Shown one piece after another: positions 6,976-14,417 of a stretch of 20,603 nucleotides of DNA. Below the pieces are notes generated by a model. That model searched no databases, had not been told where the DNA came from, and saw only the letters and a list, made by a program, of their open reading frames with translations. The translations under genes and the position numbers were made by a program. The stretch's first letter is position 1; every line of letters begins with the position of its first letter. Source of the DNA: SAR86 cluster bacterium (lineage in GTDB: Bacteria; Pseudomonadota; Gammaproteobacteria; Magnimaribacterales; D2472); contig JADHNV010000007.1 of NCBI GenBank assembly GCA_016779285.1, positions 1-20,603 on the forward strand, given 5' to 3'.

Positions 6976-7634
6976 TGGGTCAAAAAGTTCATCCAAATGG
7001 CTTTCGACTTGGTGTTATCAAAAAGCATAATGCTTTGTGGTATGCAAAAGGAAAATCTTATAGAGAAAATCTCATTGAAGATTTAAAGGTAAGAAATCAT
7101 ATCAGTGAAAAACTGAGATTTTCTTCTATCAGTAAATTAGAGCTAGAAAGATCTGCCCAAAATTTTGTTGTAAATATTCATACTTCAAGACCTGGTATTA
7201 TCATTGGTAAAAAGGGTGAAGAGATAGAATCTTTAAAGGCTTCAGTTCAAAAGATAGTTTCATTGCCAGTTCAAGTAAATATCAAAGAAGTTAGAAAACC
7301 AGATCTTGATGCAACAATCCTTGCTGAAGGTATTGCCCAACAATTAGAGAGAAGAGTTCAATTCCGTAGGGCAATGAAGCGAGCTGTTCAAAGCGCTATG
7401 AGGCAAGGTGCTAAAGGCATCAGAACAGAGGTTTCTGGTAGATTGGGTGGAGCAGAGATTGCCAGAGCTGAATGGTACAGAGAAGGTCAGGTACCCCTCC
7501 ATACTTTAAGAGCAAATATAGACTATGGAGTGGCAGAAGCTGCAACCACTTATGGATTAATAGGTGTAAAAGTCCATGTTTATACAGGTGAAGTTTTAGG
7601 TGACCCCTTTAAAGACGAGGCTCAAGGAAGCTAA
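6975..7634 (+). CDS. rpsC: 30S ribosomal protein S3
   Basis: S3 sits at the mRNA entry channel of the 30S head and, with S4 and S5, gives the ribosome its mRNA helicase activity. The MGQKVHPNGFRLG start is universal for the family. A KH RNA-binding domain follows, with its GKKG loop at residues 78-81. The C-terminal domain includes GRLGGAEIAR and the YGVAEA segment. At 219 residues it is shorter than E. coli S3 (233), lacking most of the variable C-terminal tail. AGGAG at 6966-6970 is a good ribosome binding site, inside rplV. Confidence 0.97.
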   Translation: MGQKVHPNGFRLGVIKKHNALWYAKGKSYRENLIEDLKVRNHISEKLRFSSISKLELERSAQNFVVNIHTSRPGIIIGKKGEEIESLKASVQKIVSLPVQVNIKEVRKPDLDATILAEGIAQQLERRVQFRRAMKRAVQSAMRQGAKGIRTEVSGRLGGAEIARAEWYREGQVPLHTLRANIDYGVAEAATTYGLIGVKVHVYTGEVLGDPFKDEAQGS

Positions 7635-7636
7635 TT

Positions 7637-8047
7637 ATGTTACAGCCAAAACAAACAAAATTTAGAAAGATGCACAAAGGTCGAAATAGAGGCCTTGCTC
7701 AAGCAGGTAATACCATTGCTTTTGGCGAATTTGCTTTAAAGGCTACAACCAGAGGCAGGATTACCGCTCGCCAAATAGAATCTGCAAGAAGGGCGATGAC
7801 TAGATCTATAAAACGTGGCGGTAATATTTGGATTCGTATATTCCCCGACAAACCTATAACTAAAAAACCATTAGAAGTAAGAATGGGTAAAGGAAAAGGT
7901 AATGTTGAATATTGGGTCAGTCTTGTTCAGCCAGGAACTGTTTTATATGAGATGGCTGGAGTATCAGAAGAGGTTGCAAGAGAGGCTTTCAGATTGGCTG
8001 CTGCTAAGTTACCCGTAAGAACTACATTTATTAAAAAGGCATTATAA
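7637..8047 (+). CDS. rplP: 50S ribosomal protein L16
   Basis: L16 helps position the acceptor ends of A- and P-site tRNAs in the large subunit. The 136 residues equal the E. coli length. MLQPKQTKFRKMHKGRNRG at the N-terminus and IFPDKPITKKPLEVRMGKGK near residues 68-87 are diagnostic. Arg82 here corresponds to the Arg81 that is hydroxylated in E. coli. AAGGAAG at 7624-7630 is a good ribosome binding site, at the end of rpsC. Two bases separate the gene from each neighbour. Confidence 0.97.
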   Translation: MLQPKQTKFRKMHKGRNRGLAQAGNTIAFGEFALKATTRGRITARQIESARRAMTRSIKRGGNIWIRIFPDKPITKKPLEVRMGKGKGNVEYWVSLVQPGTVLYEMAGVSEEVAREAFRLAAAKLPVRTTFIKKAL

Positions 8048-8049
8048 AA

Positions 8050-8268
8050 ATGGCAAAGTTAACAAATGATCTCCAAGACCTTCGTAAAAAAGATGTTAAA
8101 GCTCTTGAAAGTCTTGTATTGCAAATTAGAGAGAATCAATTTAAGAATAGAATGAAGCATAAGACTGGTCAGTTAAATGAGTCACATTTATTAACAGTTG
8201 ATAGAAAAAAAATTGCTCAAATAAAAACTATTATTAATGAAAAGAAATCTGAGGAAGCATCCGCATGA
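8050..8268 (+). CDS. rpmC: 50S ribosomal protein L29
   Basis: L29 is a small helical hairpin protein beside L23 at the tunnel exit. At 72 residues it is somewhat longer than E. coli L29 (63), through added Lys- and Glu-rich residues at the C-terminus. Identification rests on position between rplP and rpsQ and on the helix patterns ALESLVLQIRENQFKNRMKH and IAQIKTIINEK. The stop overlaps the rpsQ start in an ATGA at 8265-8268. Confidence 0.95.
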   Translation: MAKLTNDLQDLRKKDVKALESLVLQIRENQFKNRMKHKTGQLNESHLLTVDRKKIAQIKTIINEKKSEEASA

Positions 8269-8540
8269 GTACTAATCCAAGACAATTAACTGGTGTAGTT
8301 ATTAGCGATAAAGCTGATAAAACTATAACTGTAAAAATTGAACGTAAAGTTAAACACCCTACCTACAGCAAAATTATGAAACGCTCTACAAAGGTGCACG
8401 CTCATGATGAAGAAAATATGGCAAAGATTGGTGATGTGGTAACAGTACAAGAGTGCAGGCCTTATTCAAAGTCCAAAACTTGGAAGCTTCTCCAAGATAG
8501 ACAGTCTGCTATAACCGAACCAGAGATTCAGGAAAACTAA
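8265..8540 (+). CDS. rpsQ: 30S ribosomal protein S17
   Basis: S17 is an OB-fold primary binder of the 16S 5' domain. The core LTGVVISDKADKTITVKI and the segment KRSTKVHAHDE followed by GDVVTVQECRPYSKSKTW are typical. The 91 residues exceed the E. coli 84, with the surplus mostly in the unconserved C-terminus. The ATG overlaps the rpmC stop by four bases. It is the last gene of the S10 group, yet only two bases separate it from rplN, so there is no space for a spc promoter between the groups. Confidence 0.97.
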   Translation: MSTNPRQLTGVVISDKADKTITVKIERKVKHPTYSKIMKRSTKVHAHDEENMAKIGDVVTVQECRPYSKSKTWKLLQDRQSAITEPEIQEN

Positions 8541-8542
8541 TC

Positions 8543-8911
8543 ATGATTCAAATGCAATCAATCTTAACCATAGCTGATAATAGCGGTGCCAGAAGTGTTA
8601 TGTGTATCAAGGTGCTTGGAGGCTCTAAGAGGCGTTACGCAAATATTGGTGATGTTATTAAGGTCGCCATCAGAGAAGCCATTCCAACGGGTAAAGTTAA
8701 AAAGGGACAAGTTGTTGATGCGCTGGTGGTTAGAACAAAAAAGGGCGTCAGAAGAAGAGATGGTTCGTTAATTAAATTTGATGAAAATGCAGCTGTATTA
8801 ATTGGTGGTAATAAAGCTCCAATAGGTACAAGGGTTTTTGGTCCAGTTACCAGAGAACTCAGAGACGGTAAGCATATGAAAATTCTATCACTAGCCCCGG
8901 AAGTTTTGTAA
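8543..8911 (+). CDS. rplN: 50S ribosomal protein L14
   Basis: L14 lies on the interface side of the large subunit, forms an intersubunit bridge and is the target of the silencing factor RsfS. The 122 residues compare with 123 in E. coli. The start MIQMQSILTIADNSGAR and the motifs CIKVLGGSKRRYA, VVRTKKGVRR and GTRVFGPVTRELR identify it clearly. The ATG at 8543 gives the standard MIQ start; the downstream Met at codon 4 would remove conserved residues. The stop overlaps the rplX start by one base. Confidence 0.98.
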   Translation: MIQMQSILTIADNSGARSVMCIKVLGGSKRRYANIGDVIKVAIREAIPTGKVKKGQVVDALVVRTKKGVRRRDGSLIKFDENAAVLIGGNKAPIGTRVFGPVTRELRDGKHMKILSLAPEVL

Positions 8912-9249
8912 TGAAGAAAAATACTGAAACAGTAACAAAATTTAGAACTGGCGATGAGGTTGTTGTTATCGCTGGAAAGGATTTAGGGAAAAAAGGAACT
9001 GTCCAAAAAATTTCTAAATTCAATAATAAAGCAGTTATTACTGGCATAAATATGATGAAAAAACATACTAAACCTAATCCCCAGCTTGGAGAAACGGGTG
9101 GCATTGTTGAGAAAGAAGCTGCAATTCACCTTTCTAATATAGCCATTTGGAACCCTAAGCAAAAAAAGGCAGATAGAATTTCATTTCAAATAGATGGCGA
9201 TAAAAAAATAAGAGTTTACTCATCAGACAAAAAAGAAATTAAATCATGA
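8911..9249 (+). CDS. rplX: 50S ribosomal protein L24
   Basis: L24 initiates 50S assembly and sits near the tunnel exit. It begins with a KOW-type segment, TGDEVVVIAGKDLGKKGTV at about residues 13-31, followed by GINMMKKHTKP and the signature GGIVEKEAAIHLSNIAI. The 112 residues exceed the E. coli 104 by a few residues at each end. The start overlaps the rplN stop as TAATG, and the end overlaps rplE as ATGA at 9246-9249. Confidence 0.97.
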   Translation: MKKNTETVTKFRTGDEVVVIAGKDLGKKGTVQKISKFNNKAVITGINMMKKHTKPNPQLGETGGIVEKEAAIHLSNIAIWNPKQKKADRISFQIDGDKKIRVYSSDKKEIKS

Positions 9250-9782
9250 ATTTAAAAGAAACTTTCAACAAAGAATTGCTACCTCAATTACAAGAAAAAT
9301 TAGGTATTGATAATGTTATGGCTGTGCCAAAGCTTACAAAGGTAGTAATTAATATGGGTGTAGGTGAAGCTTTAACTGATAAAAAGCATTTAGAGTCTGC
9401 CGTCAGCGATTTAGAATCAATAGCTGGTCAAAAGGCTGTAATAACTAAGGCTAAAAAATCAGTTGCAAGTTTTAAATTACGTGAGGGCTGGCCAGTTGGA
9501 TGTAAGGTTACATTGAGGGGTCAAAGAATGTATGACTTCATAGAGCGCTTAGTCAATGTTGCAATTCCCAGAGAAAGAGATTTTAGAGGTTTAAACCCTA
9601 AATCTTTTGATGGTCAAGGAAACTACAGCATGGGCATTAAAGAGCAAATTATTTTCCCTGAAATTAACTATGACAATATTGACAAGATTCGAGGCATGGA
9701 TATATGCATTAATACATCTGCTTCCAATAAAGAGGATGCTAAAGCATTGTTAGAAATATTAAATTTTCCATTTAAAAAATAG
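9246..9782 (+). CDS. rplE: 50S ribosomal protein L5
   Basis: L5 is part of the 5S ribonucleoprotein with L18 and contacts the P-site tRNA. The 178 residues compare with 179 in E. coli. Family motifs include VPKLTKVVINMGVGEA, the KAKKSVASFKLREGWPVGCKVTLRG segment in two parts, and PRERDFRGLNPKSFDGQGNYSMG. The ATG overlaps the rplX stop by four bases, so there is no spacer of the kind that, with the start of L5, carries the S8 repressor site in E. coli; nothing near the start looks strongly structured by eye. Confidence 0.98.
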   Translation: MNLKETFNKELLPQLQEKLGIDNVMAVPKLTKVVINMGVGEALTDKKHLESAVSDLESIAGQKAVITKAKKSVASFKLREGWPVGCKVTLRGQRMYDFIERLVNVAIPRERDFRGLNPKSFDGQGNYSMGIKEQIIFPEINYDNIDKIRGMDICINTSASNKEDAKALLEILNFPFKK

Positions 9783-9793
9783 GTAAAAAATAG

Positions 9794-10099
9794 ATGACAA
9801 GAAAATCAGTAATAGCGAGAGACGTTAAAAGACAAAAAACTGTTGAACGTTACTCGGTCAAGAGAGCGGCATTGAAGGAAGCATTTTTGAATCCTGAAAA
9901 TTCTTATGAAGAAAAAATGGCAGCTTTTGAAAAATTACAAAAGCTTCCTAGAAATGCTAGTCCATCTAGAGTTACTAGAAGGTGTTCTTTAACAGGAAGA
10001 CCGCATGCTGTCTACAGAAAATTTGGACTAAGCAGAATAAAATTACGTGAAGCCGCCATGCGTGGTGACATCCCTGGATTGGTTAAATCAAGTTGGTAA
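9794..10099 (+). CDS. rpsN: 30S ribosomal protein S14 (zinc-independent long form)
   Basis: S14 is a head protein of the 30S subunit beside S10 and S19. The 101 residues equal the E. coli length. It is the C-minus form: the paired CxxC motifs of the short zinc-binding type are missing and only one Cys is present, in RRCSLTGRPHAVYRKFGLSR. The C-terminal REAAMRGDIPGLVKSSW is diagnostic. The first Met at 9794 gives MTRKSVIARDVKRQ, aligning with the E. coli N-terminus. The 11-base gap before it contains AGGTAAAAA. Confidence 0.98.
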   Translation: MTRKSVIARDVKRQKTVERYSVKRAALKEAFLNPENSYEEKMAAFEKLQKLPRNASPSRVTRRCSLTGRPHAVYRKFGLSRIKLREAAMRGDIPGLVKSSW

Positions 10100-10103
10100 T
10101 ATT

Positions 10104-10499
10104 ATGAGTTTTCAAGACCCTACATCAGATTGTTTAACAAGAATTAGAAACGGACTTATGCGAGGCAAAAAGGTCGTGAATGCACCTTTTTCTAAATTCA
10201 AGCATGAGCTTGTATCCTTGCTGGTGAAAGAAGGCTATTTAGCTGCTTGTGAAAAAATTTCATTAGACGGCAAGGATTCTTTAAATATTTCTCTTAAATA
10301 TATTAATGATGCTCCAGCGATTAGAGAAATTAAAAGAGTTTCAAAGCCTAGCCTTAGGAGATATTCATCATCCTCAGATCTTCCTGAAGTCAAAAATGGA
10401 TTGGGCATGTATATTCTCTCAACAAACAAAGGGCTGATGAGTGATAAAGATGCTAGATCACAAAATATTGGCGGTGAAGTCATTTGTGAGGTGTTTTAA
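10104..10499 (+). CDS. rpsH: 30S ribosomal protein S8
   Basis: S8 binds the central domain of 16S rRNA; in E. coli it also represses the spc operon. I place the start at the ATG at 10104, just after the rpsN stop at 10097-10099, giving 131 residues beginning MSFQDPTSDCLTRIRNG, which matches the family start and the E. coli length of 130. The open frame extends upstream to an ATG at 10047, but those codons lie inside rpsN and resemble nothing in S8. The C-terminal LSTNKGLMSDKDARSQNIGGE segment is typical of the family. Confidence 0.97.
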   Translation: MSFQDPTSDCLTRIRNGLMRGKKVVNAPFSKFKHELVSLLVKEGYLAACEKISLDGKDSLNISLKYINDAPAIREIKRVSKPSLRRYSSSSDLPEVKNGLGMYILSTNKGLMSDKDARSQNIGGEVICEVF

Positions 10500-10501
10500 T
10501 T

Positions 10502-11044
10502 ATGTCCAGAATTGCAAAAAACCCAGTACCAATTCCATCAGGCGTAGAAATTAAGGTTCAAGAAAAAATAATCTCAGTTTCAGGCTCAAAAGGTAAATCT
10601 GAATTTACTTTACCAGAGTCTGTGTCTGTAGTTCATGCAGATGATGTTGTAACTGTTTCTTATGATGAATCCTCCTCTGAGTCGACCGCGCTTGCTGGCA
10701 CTTCTAGATCTTTAATCAATAATATGGTGATTGGAGTTTCTGAAGGGTTTCAAAAAACTTTATTATTAGTTGGGGTTGGGTACAGAGCTAAAGCTAGTGG
10801 AAAAATATTAGAACTAACCTTAGGTTTTTCTCATCCTGTTCATTATGAACTTCCTGAACAAGTTGAAGTGGAGACACCCTCTCAAACAGAGGTTGTTTTA
10901 AAAAGTCATGATAAGCAAATTTTAGGTCAAGTGGCTGCAGAAATTAGAGCATTCAGACCTCCTGAGCCATACAAAGGCAAAGGTGTTAAATACGCTGATG
11001 AAAATATCAGAAGAAAAGAAGCAAAAAAAGCGGCAGGAGCATAA
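10502..11044 (+). CDS. rplF: 50S ribosomal protein L6
   Basis: L6 lies near the factor-binding site and sarcin-ricin loop of the 50S subunit. The 180 residues compare with 177 in E. coli. It starts MSRIAKNPVPIPSGVEI and ends with the family signature region RPPEPYKGKGVKYADENIRRKEAKKA. The GVGYRAKASG and LGFSHPVHYELP segments in the middle are also conserved. GAGGTG near the end of rpsH acts as ribosome binding site. Confidence 0.98.
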   Translation: MSRIAKNPVPIPSGVEIKVQEKIISVSGSKGKSEFTLPESVSVVHADDVVTVSYDESSSESTALAGTSRSLINNMVIGVSEGFQKTLLLVGVGYRAKASGKILELTLGFSHPVHYELPEQVEVETPSQTEVVLKSHDKQILGQVAAEIRAFRPPEPYKGKGVKYADENIRRKEAKKAAGA

Positions 11045-11047
11045 TCA

Positions 11048-11395
11048 ATGAATTCTAAATCAGACTCTAGAATAAGACGCGCAGCAAAAACTAGGATTAG
11101 AATATCTCAACAAGATAAGCCTAGACTATCTGTATTTAAGTCCTCGCAGAACCTATATGCTCAAATATTTGACTCCACAGGATCTACTGTATTGGCATCA
11201 GCCTCAACAAATGAGAAAGCAGATAAGATGAGTTCAAACAATTTGATCTCAGCAAAAGCTATTGGACAAAAGATAGCAGAAAGAGCAATTGAAGCTGGTA
11301 TTAAAAAAGTTGTATTTGATCGTTCAGGTTACAAGTATCATGGGCGCATAAAAGCCATTGCAGAATCAGCTCGCGAAGCTGGATTGGAGTTTTAA
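11048..11395 (+). CDS. rplR: 50S ribosomal protein L18
   Basis: L18 binds 5S rRNA and carries it into the 50S subunit. The 115 residues compare with 117 in E. coli. The PRLSVFKSSQNLYAQIFD segment and the C-terminal VVFDRSGYKYHGRIKAIAE and AREAGLEF are diagnostic. The basic N-terminus is used for 5S rRNA binding in the family. It lies three bases after rplF and two before rpsE. Confidence 0.98.
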   Translation: MNSKSDSRIRRAAKTRIRISQQDKPRLSVFKSSQNLYAQIFDSTGSTVLASASTNEKADKMSSNNLISAKAIGQKIAERAIEAGIKKVVFDRSGYKYHGRIKAIAESAREAGLEF

Positions 11396-11397
11396 AA

Positions 11398-11904
11398 ATG
11401 AGTCAACAAAATAATAGTTTGCAGCAACAAGATGCGCTTGAAGAAAAACTTGTTCAAGTAAACAGAGTCGCTAAAGTCGTAAAAGGTGGTCGTATCTTTG
11501 GGTTTACCGCTTTGTGTGTTGTTGGTGATGGCAAAGGAAAGGTTGGATTTGGAAGAGGTAAAGCTAAAGAGGTACCAATTGCAATTCAGAAAGCCATGGA
11601 AAATGCCAGAAGAAACATGGTTGATGTTAGCTTAAATGCATCCACACTTTGGTACCCTGTTAAGGCAAAGCATGGTGCTGCAAAAGTATATATGCAGCCT
11701 GCTGCAGAGGGAACAGGCATTATTGCTGGTGGAGCAATGAGAGCTGTGTTGGAGCTTGTTGGTGTGCAAAATGTTCTTGCTAAATGTTACGGATCAACAA
11801 ATCCAGTTAATGTTGTAAGAGCTACTATTAATGCCTTACGTTCAATGGAGTCTCCTGAGCAAGTTGCTTTAAGAAGAGGCAAAAAGACAGTAGAAATATC
11901 ATGA
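11398..11904 (+). CDS. rpsE: 30S ribosomal protein S5
   Basis: S5 contributes to decoding accuracy and to the mRNA entry helicase. The 168 residues compare with 167 in E. coli. The N-terminal double-stranded RNA binding fold is seen in VNRVAKVVKGGRIFGFTALC and GDGKGKVGFGRGKAKEVP, and the C-terminal domain in EGTGIIAGGAMRAVLELVG and YGSTNPVNVVRAT. The first dozen residues are Gln- and Asn-rich and unconserved. The stop overlaps the rpmD start in ATGA at 11901-11904. Confidence 0.98.
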   Translation: MSQQNNSLQQQDALEEKLVQVNRVAKVVKGGRIFGFTALCVVGDGKGKVGFGRGKAKEVPIAIQKAMENARRNMVDVSLNASTLWYPVKAKHGAAKVYMQPAAEGTGIIAGGAMRAVLELVGVQNVLAKCYGSTNPVNVVRATINALRSMESPEQVALRRGKKTVEIS

Positions 11905-12086
11905 GTAACAAAACAATAGATCTCAAACTTATTAAAAGCAGTATTGGCAGACTTCCCAATCATAAGAAGTGTGTTAAAGGACTTGGTTTTAGAAAATTAC
12001 AGCAAACTGTGACTGTTGAAGATACACCAAGTAATCGAGGCATGATCAACAAAATAAGAGATATGCTGGAAGTAAAAGAGAGTTAA
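11901..12086 (+). CDS. rpmD: 50S ribosomal protein L30
   Basis: L30 is a small 50S protein present in many but not all bacteria. The 61 residues compare with 59 in E. coli. The core IKSSIGRLPNHKKCVKGLGF followed by VEDTPSNRGMINKIRDML is the family pattern. It overlaps rpsE by four bases and its stop shares one base with the rplO start, making the three genes a tightly coupled set. Confidence 0.96.
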   Translation: MSNKTIDLKLIKSSIGRLPNHKKCVKGLGFRKLQQTVTVEDTPSNRGMINKIRDMLEVKES

Positions 12087-12631
12087 TGATGGAAAATTTT
12101 GAAACAAATAATTCTTTAGGATTAAACACCTTGGCTAGCACTGGTACTAGTAAAAATAGAAAGCGTGTTGGAAGAGGTATTGGCTCAGGAACTGGAAAGA
12201 CAGCTGGTCGAGGTCACAAAGGTCAAAAATCTAGATCAGGTGGCTCAATCGCAAGGGGTTTTGAGGGTGGTCAGATGCCATTACAACAAAGGATTCCTAA
12301 ATTTGGTTTTTCATCAAGAGTAAACAGAGGCTCTAAAGAAGTTAATCTAAAAAATATTGCCTCTATGTCGGAAGTTAGTTTAGATACCTTAAAGGCTAAC
12401 AGAGTGATTTCTCAAGCCACTAAAAAAGTAAAGATTTTCGGTGTATGTGAGATTTCCCAACCAATGACTGTGACAGGAATTCTGGTCACTAAGGGCGCTA
12501 AAGAATCAATTGAAAAGGCTGGTGGAACAGTAACAGTTGTTGAAGCAAAACCAGTCAAAGAAAAGTTTGTTAAAACTTCAAAGAAAGCAGATACAAAATC
12601 TCCCAAAAATGCAGAGGAGTCTCCTGAGTAA
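12086..12631 (+). CDS. rplO: 50S ribosomal protein L15 with extended ends
   Basis: L15 is a late-assembling 50S protein. The core is standard: LNTL near residue 13, then KRVGRGIGSGTGKTAGRGHKG, QKSRSGGSIARGFEGGQMPL and PKFGFSSR. The total of 181 residues is well above the E. coli 144. About 11 residues precede the LNTL that begins the E. coli protein, and about 30 residues rich in Lys, then Glu and Pro, follow the conserved end near GGTVTVVEA. Two adjacent ATGs, at 12086 and 12089, are possible starts; no later Met would keep the conserved N-terminus. The start overlaps the rpmD stop by one base. Confidence 0.95.
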   Translation: MMENFETNNSLGLNTLASTGTSKNRKRVGRGIGSGTGKTAGRGHKGQKSRSGGSIARGFEGGQMPLQQRIPKFGFSSRVNRGSKEVNLKNIASMSEVSLDTLKANRVISQATKKVKIFGVCEISQPMTVTGILVTKGAKESIEKAGGTVTVVEAKPVKEKFVKTSKKADTKSPKNAEESPE

Positions 12632-12636
12632 TTTAT

Positions 12637-13932
12637 ATGGTTGAGCAAAATAAAGGAATGAGCGACCTATGGAGAAGACTGAGATTTGTCTTTATGGCCA
12701 TAGTTGTCTATCGTCTTGGAACTCATATTCCTATTCCTGGTATAGATCCTGCAAGACTGGCAGCTTTATTCGATCAAAACCAAGGAACTATCCTTGAGAT
12801 GTTTAATTTATTTTCTGGCGGAGCTTTGGAGCGAATGAGCATCTTTGCTCTTAATGTTGTTCCATATATTTCTGCTGCAATTATTATGCAGCTATTCTCA
12901 AACTCTATTCCATACTTGAAAGAGCTCAAGAAAGATGGTCAAGCAGGACGAAATCAAATCACGCAATATACAAGATACGGAACGGTTGTGCTTGCATTTG
13001 TTCAAGCTTCAGCACTAGCGGTAACTCTAGGGGCTAGTGGACTAGCATATGATCCAGGAACCTCTTTTTTTATTTCTGCTGTATTTAGTGTAGTTGCAGG
13101 GACAATTTTTTTAATGTGGCTTGGAGAGCAAATTTCAGAACGCGGAATTGGTAATGGAATTTCTATAATCATTGCCACCAGTATTTTAACTGGAATTCCA
13201 GGCGCTATCGGTCAAGCTTTGGAGCAGGCTCGTCAAGGTGATCTTAATATATTACTTTTATTAGGTATTGGTGTTTTAGCCATGCTGGTTATAGCGGTTG
13301 TTGTGTTCATTGAAAGAGGGCAAAGACGGATCACAGTTAACTATGCACAAAGACAACAAGGCAGAAAGCTGATGCAGGCTCAAGCTAGTCATTTACCCTT
13401 TAAGGTTAATATGGCAGGTGTTATTCCGGCAATTTTTGCAAGCACTTTTCTCTTATTCCCTGCCTCTCTATCTACTTGGTTCGGTCAAGCTGAATCTTTT
13501 GGGTTTTTGCAAACAATTTCACTAGCATTAAACCCTGGGCAACCTCTGTATATCTTGACATTCTCAGCACTCATCATTTCATTTTGTTTTATTTGGTTGG
13601 CCTTAACTTTTGATACTAAAGAGGTAACAGATAATTTAAAAAAATCAGGAGCTTTTGTTCCTGGAATTAGGCCAGGCGAGCAAACGGCAGCCTATGTTGA
13701 TAGTGTTTTAGCAAGACTCACAGTATTTGGCAGCATATATTTAACTTTAATATGTTTATTGCCATTGGCTTTAATCAACTTTGCAGGAGTTTCCTTTTAC
13801 TTAGGAGGAACATCTGTGCTAATTATAGTTGTTGTACTCATGGATTTTATGTCCCAAGTCCAATCACATATGATGTCCAGCCAATACTCATCGTTGTTAA
13901 AGAAAGCTAATTTAAAAAACTATAGTAGATAA
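12637..13932 (+). CDS. secY: preprotein translocase subunit SecY
   Basis: SecY is the pore of the SecYEG channel in the inner membrane, through which SecA- or ribosome-bound proteins pass. The 431 residues (443 in E. coli) contain about ten hydrophobic segments, the expected topology. Markers include IPIPGID near the first membrane span, MFNLFSGGALERMSIFALNVVPYISA, the cytoplasmic WLGEQISERGIGNGIS and FIERGQRRITVNYAQRQQGR, and PGIRPGEQTA. The N-terminus is about a dozen residues shorter than in E. coli. An AGGAG at 12614-12618 lies 18 bases upstream, too far to be an ideal ribosome binding site; coupling to rplO five bases upstream is likely. Confidence 0.98.
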   Translation: MVEQNKGMSDLWRRLRFVFMAIVVYRLGTHIPIPGIDPARLAALFDQNQGTILEMFNLFSGGALERMSIFALNVVPYISAAIIMQLFSNSIPYLKELKKDGQAGRNQITQYTRYGTVVLAFVQASALAVTLGASGLAYDPGTSFFISAVFSVVAGTIFLMWLGEQISERGIGNGISIIIATSILTGIPGAIGQALEQARQGDLNILLLLGIGVLAMLVIAVVVFIERGQRRITVNYAQRQQGRKLMQAQASHLPFKVNMAGVIPAIFASTFLLFPASLSTWFGQAESFGFLQTISLALNPGQPLYILTFSALIISFCFIWLALTFDTKEVTDNLKKSGAFVPGIRPGEQTAAYVDSVLARLTVFGSIYLTLICLLPLALINFAGVSFYLGGTSVLIIVVVLMDFMSQVQSHMMSSQYSSLLKKANLKNYSR

Positions 13933-13934
13933 AT

Positions 13935-14051
13935 ATGAAAGTTAGAGCATCAATAAAAAAAATCTGTAGAAATTGTAAGACAGTTAGACGAAAAGGAGTT
14001 TTGTATGTGATATGCAAGACTGATCCTAAACATAAACAAAAACAAGGATAA
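13935..14051 (+). CDS. rpmJ: 50S ribosomal protein L36 (zinc ribbon form)
   Basis: L36 is the smallest 50S protein, 38 residues here and in E. coli. Translation from the ATG at 13935 gives MKVRASIKKICRNCKTVRRK, then GVLYVICKTDPKHKQKQG and a TAA at 14049-14051. The zinc ligands of the C-plus form, Cys11, Cys14, Cys27 and His33, are all present, so this copy should bind zinc. It lies two bases after secY and six before rpsM, the position it holds in E. coli. Confidence 0.97.
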   Translation: MKVRASIKKICRNCKTVRRKGVLYVICKTDPKHKQKQG

Positions 14052-14057
14052 GAGAAC

Positions 14058-14414
14058 ATGGCAAGAATCGCAGGCGTAAACATACCGGAAAATAAACATC
14101 TTGAAATTGCTCTAACCCATATCTATGGAATAGGGAAAAAAACAGCTCATGATATATGTAACAGTATTAAGCTGGATTATTCTAAAAAGGTTTCTGATCT
14201 TTCTGAGGACCAGGTAGAGAGCATTAGGGCAGCTGTTGCAGACTATACAGTTGAAGGTGATCTCCGCAGATCAGTTAGTACAAATATCAAAAGACTTATG
14301 GACCTTGGTTGTTACAGAGGGATAAGGCATAGAAGAAAACTTCCAGTTAATGGTCAAAGAACTAAAACTAATGCAAGGACTCGTAAGGGGCCTAAAAAAC
14401 CAATGAGGGCTTAA
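14058..14414 (+). CDS. rpsM: 30S ribosomal protein S13
   Basis: S13 is a head protein whose C-terminal tail touches the P-site tRNA and which forms bridges with L5. The 118 residues equal the E. coli length. It starts MARIAGVNIPENKHLEIALT, has the helix-hairpin-helix GIGKKTA near residue 25, and ends with CYRGIRHRRKLPVNGQRTK and TRKGPKKP. It begins the alpha group, but the gap before it is only six bases, so the S4-binding pseudoknot that spans the leader and the rpsM start in E. coli is not obviously possible in the same form. Confidence 0.98.
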   Translation: MARIAGVNIPENKHLEIALTHIYGIGKKTAHDICNSIKLDYSKKVSDLSEDQVESIRAAVADYTVEGDLRRSVSTNIKRLMDLGCYRGIRHRRKLPVNGQRTKTNARTRKGPKKPMRA

Positions 14415-14417
14415 TCG

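Noticed and set aside
10047..10103. Upstream ATG extension of rpsH
   Set aside because: These codons overlap rpsN in another frame and encode residues absent from the S8 family; the ATG at 10104 fits the family start.
12613..12624. AGGAG-T-CTCCT inverted repeat before secY as a hairpin or regulatory site
   Set aside because: A one-base loop cannot fold as a hairpin, and the sequence codes for the end of L15; only the AGGAG may matter as a distant ribosome binding site.
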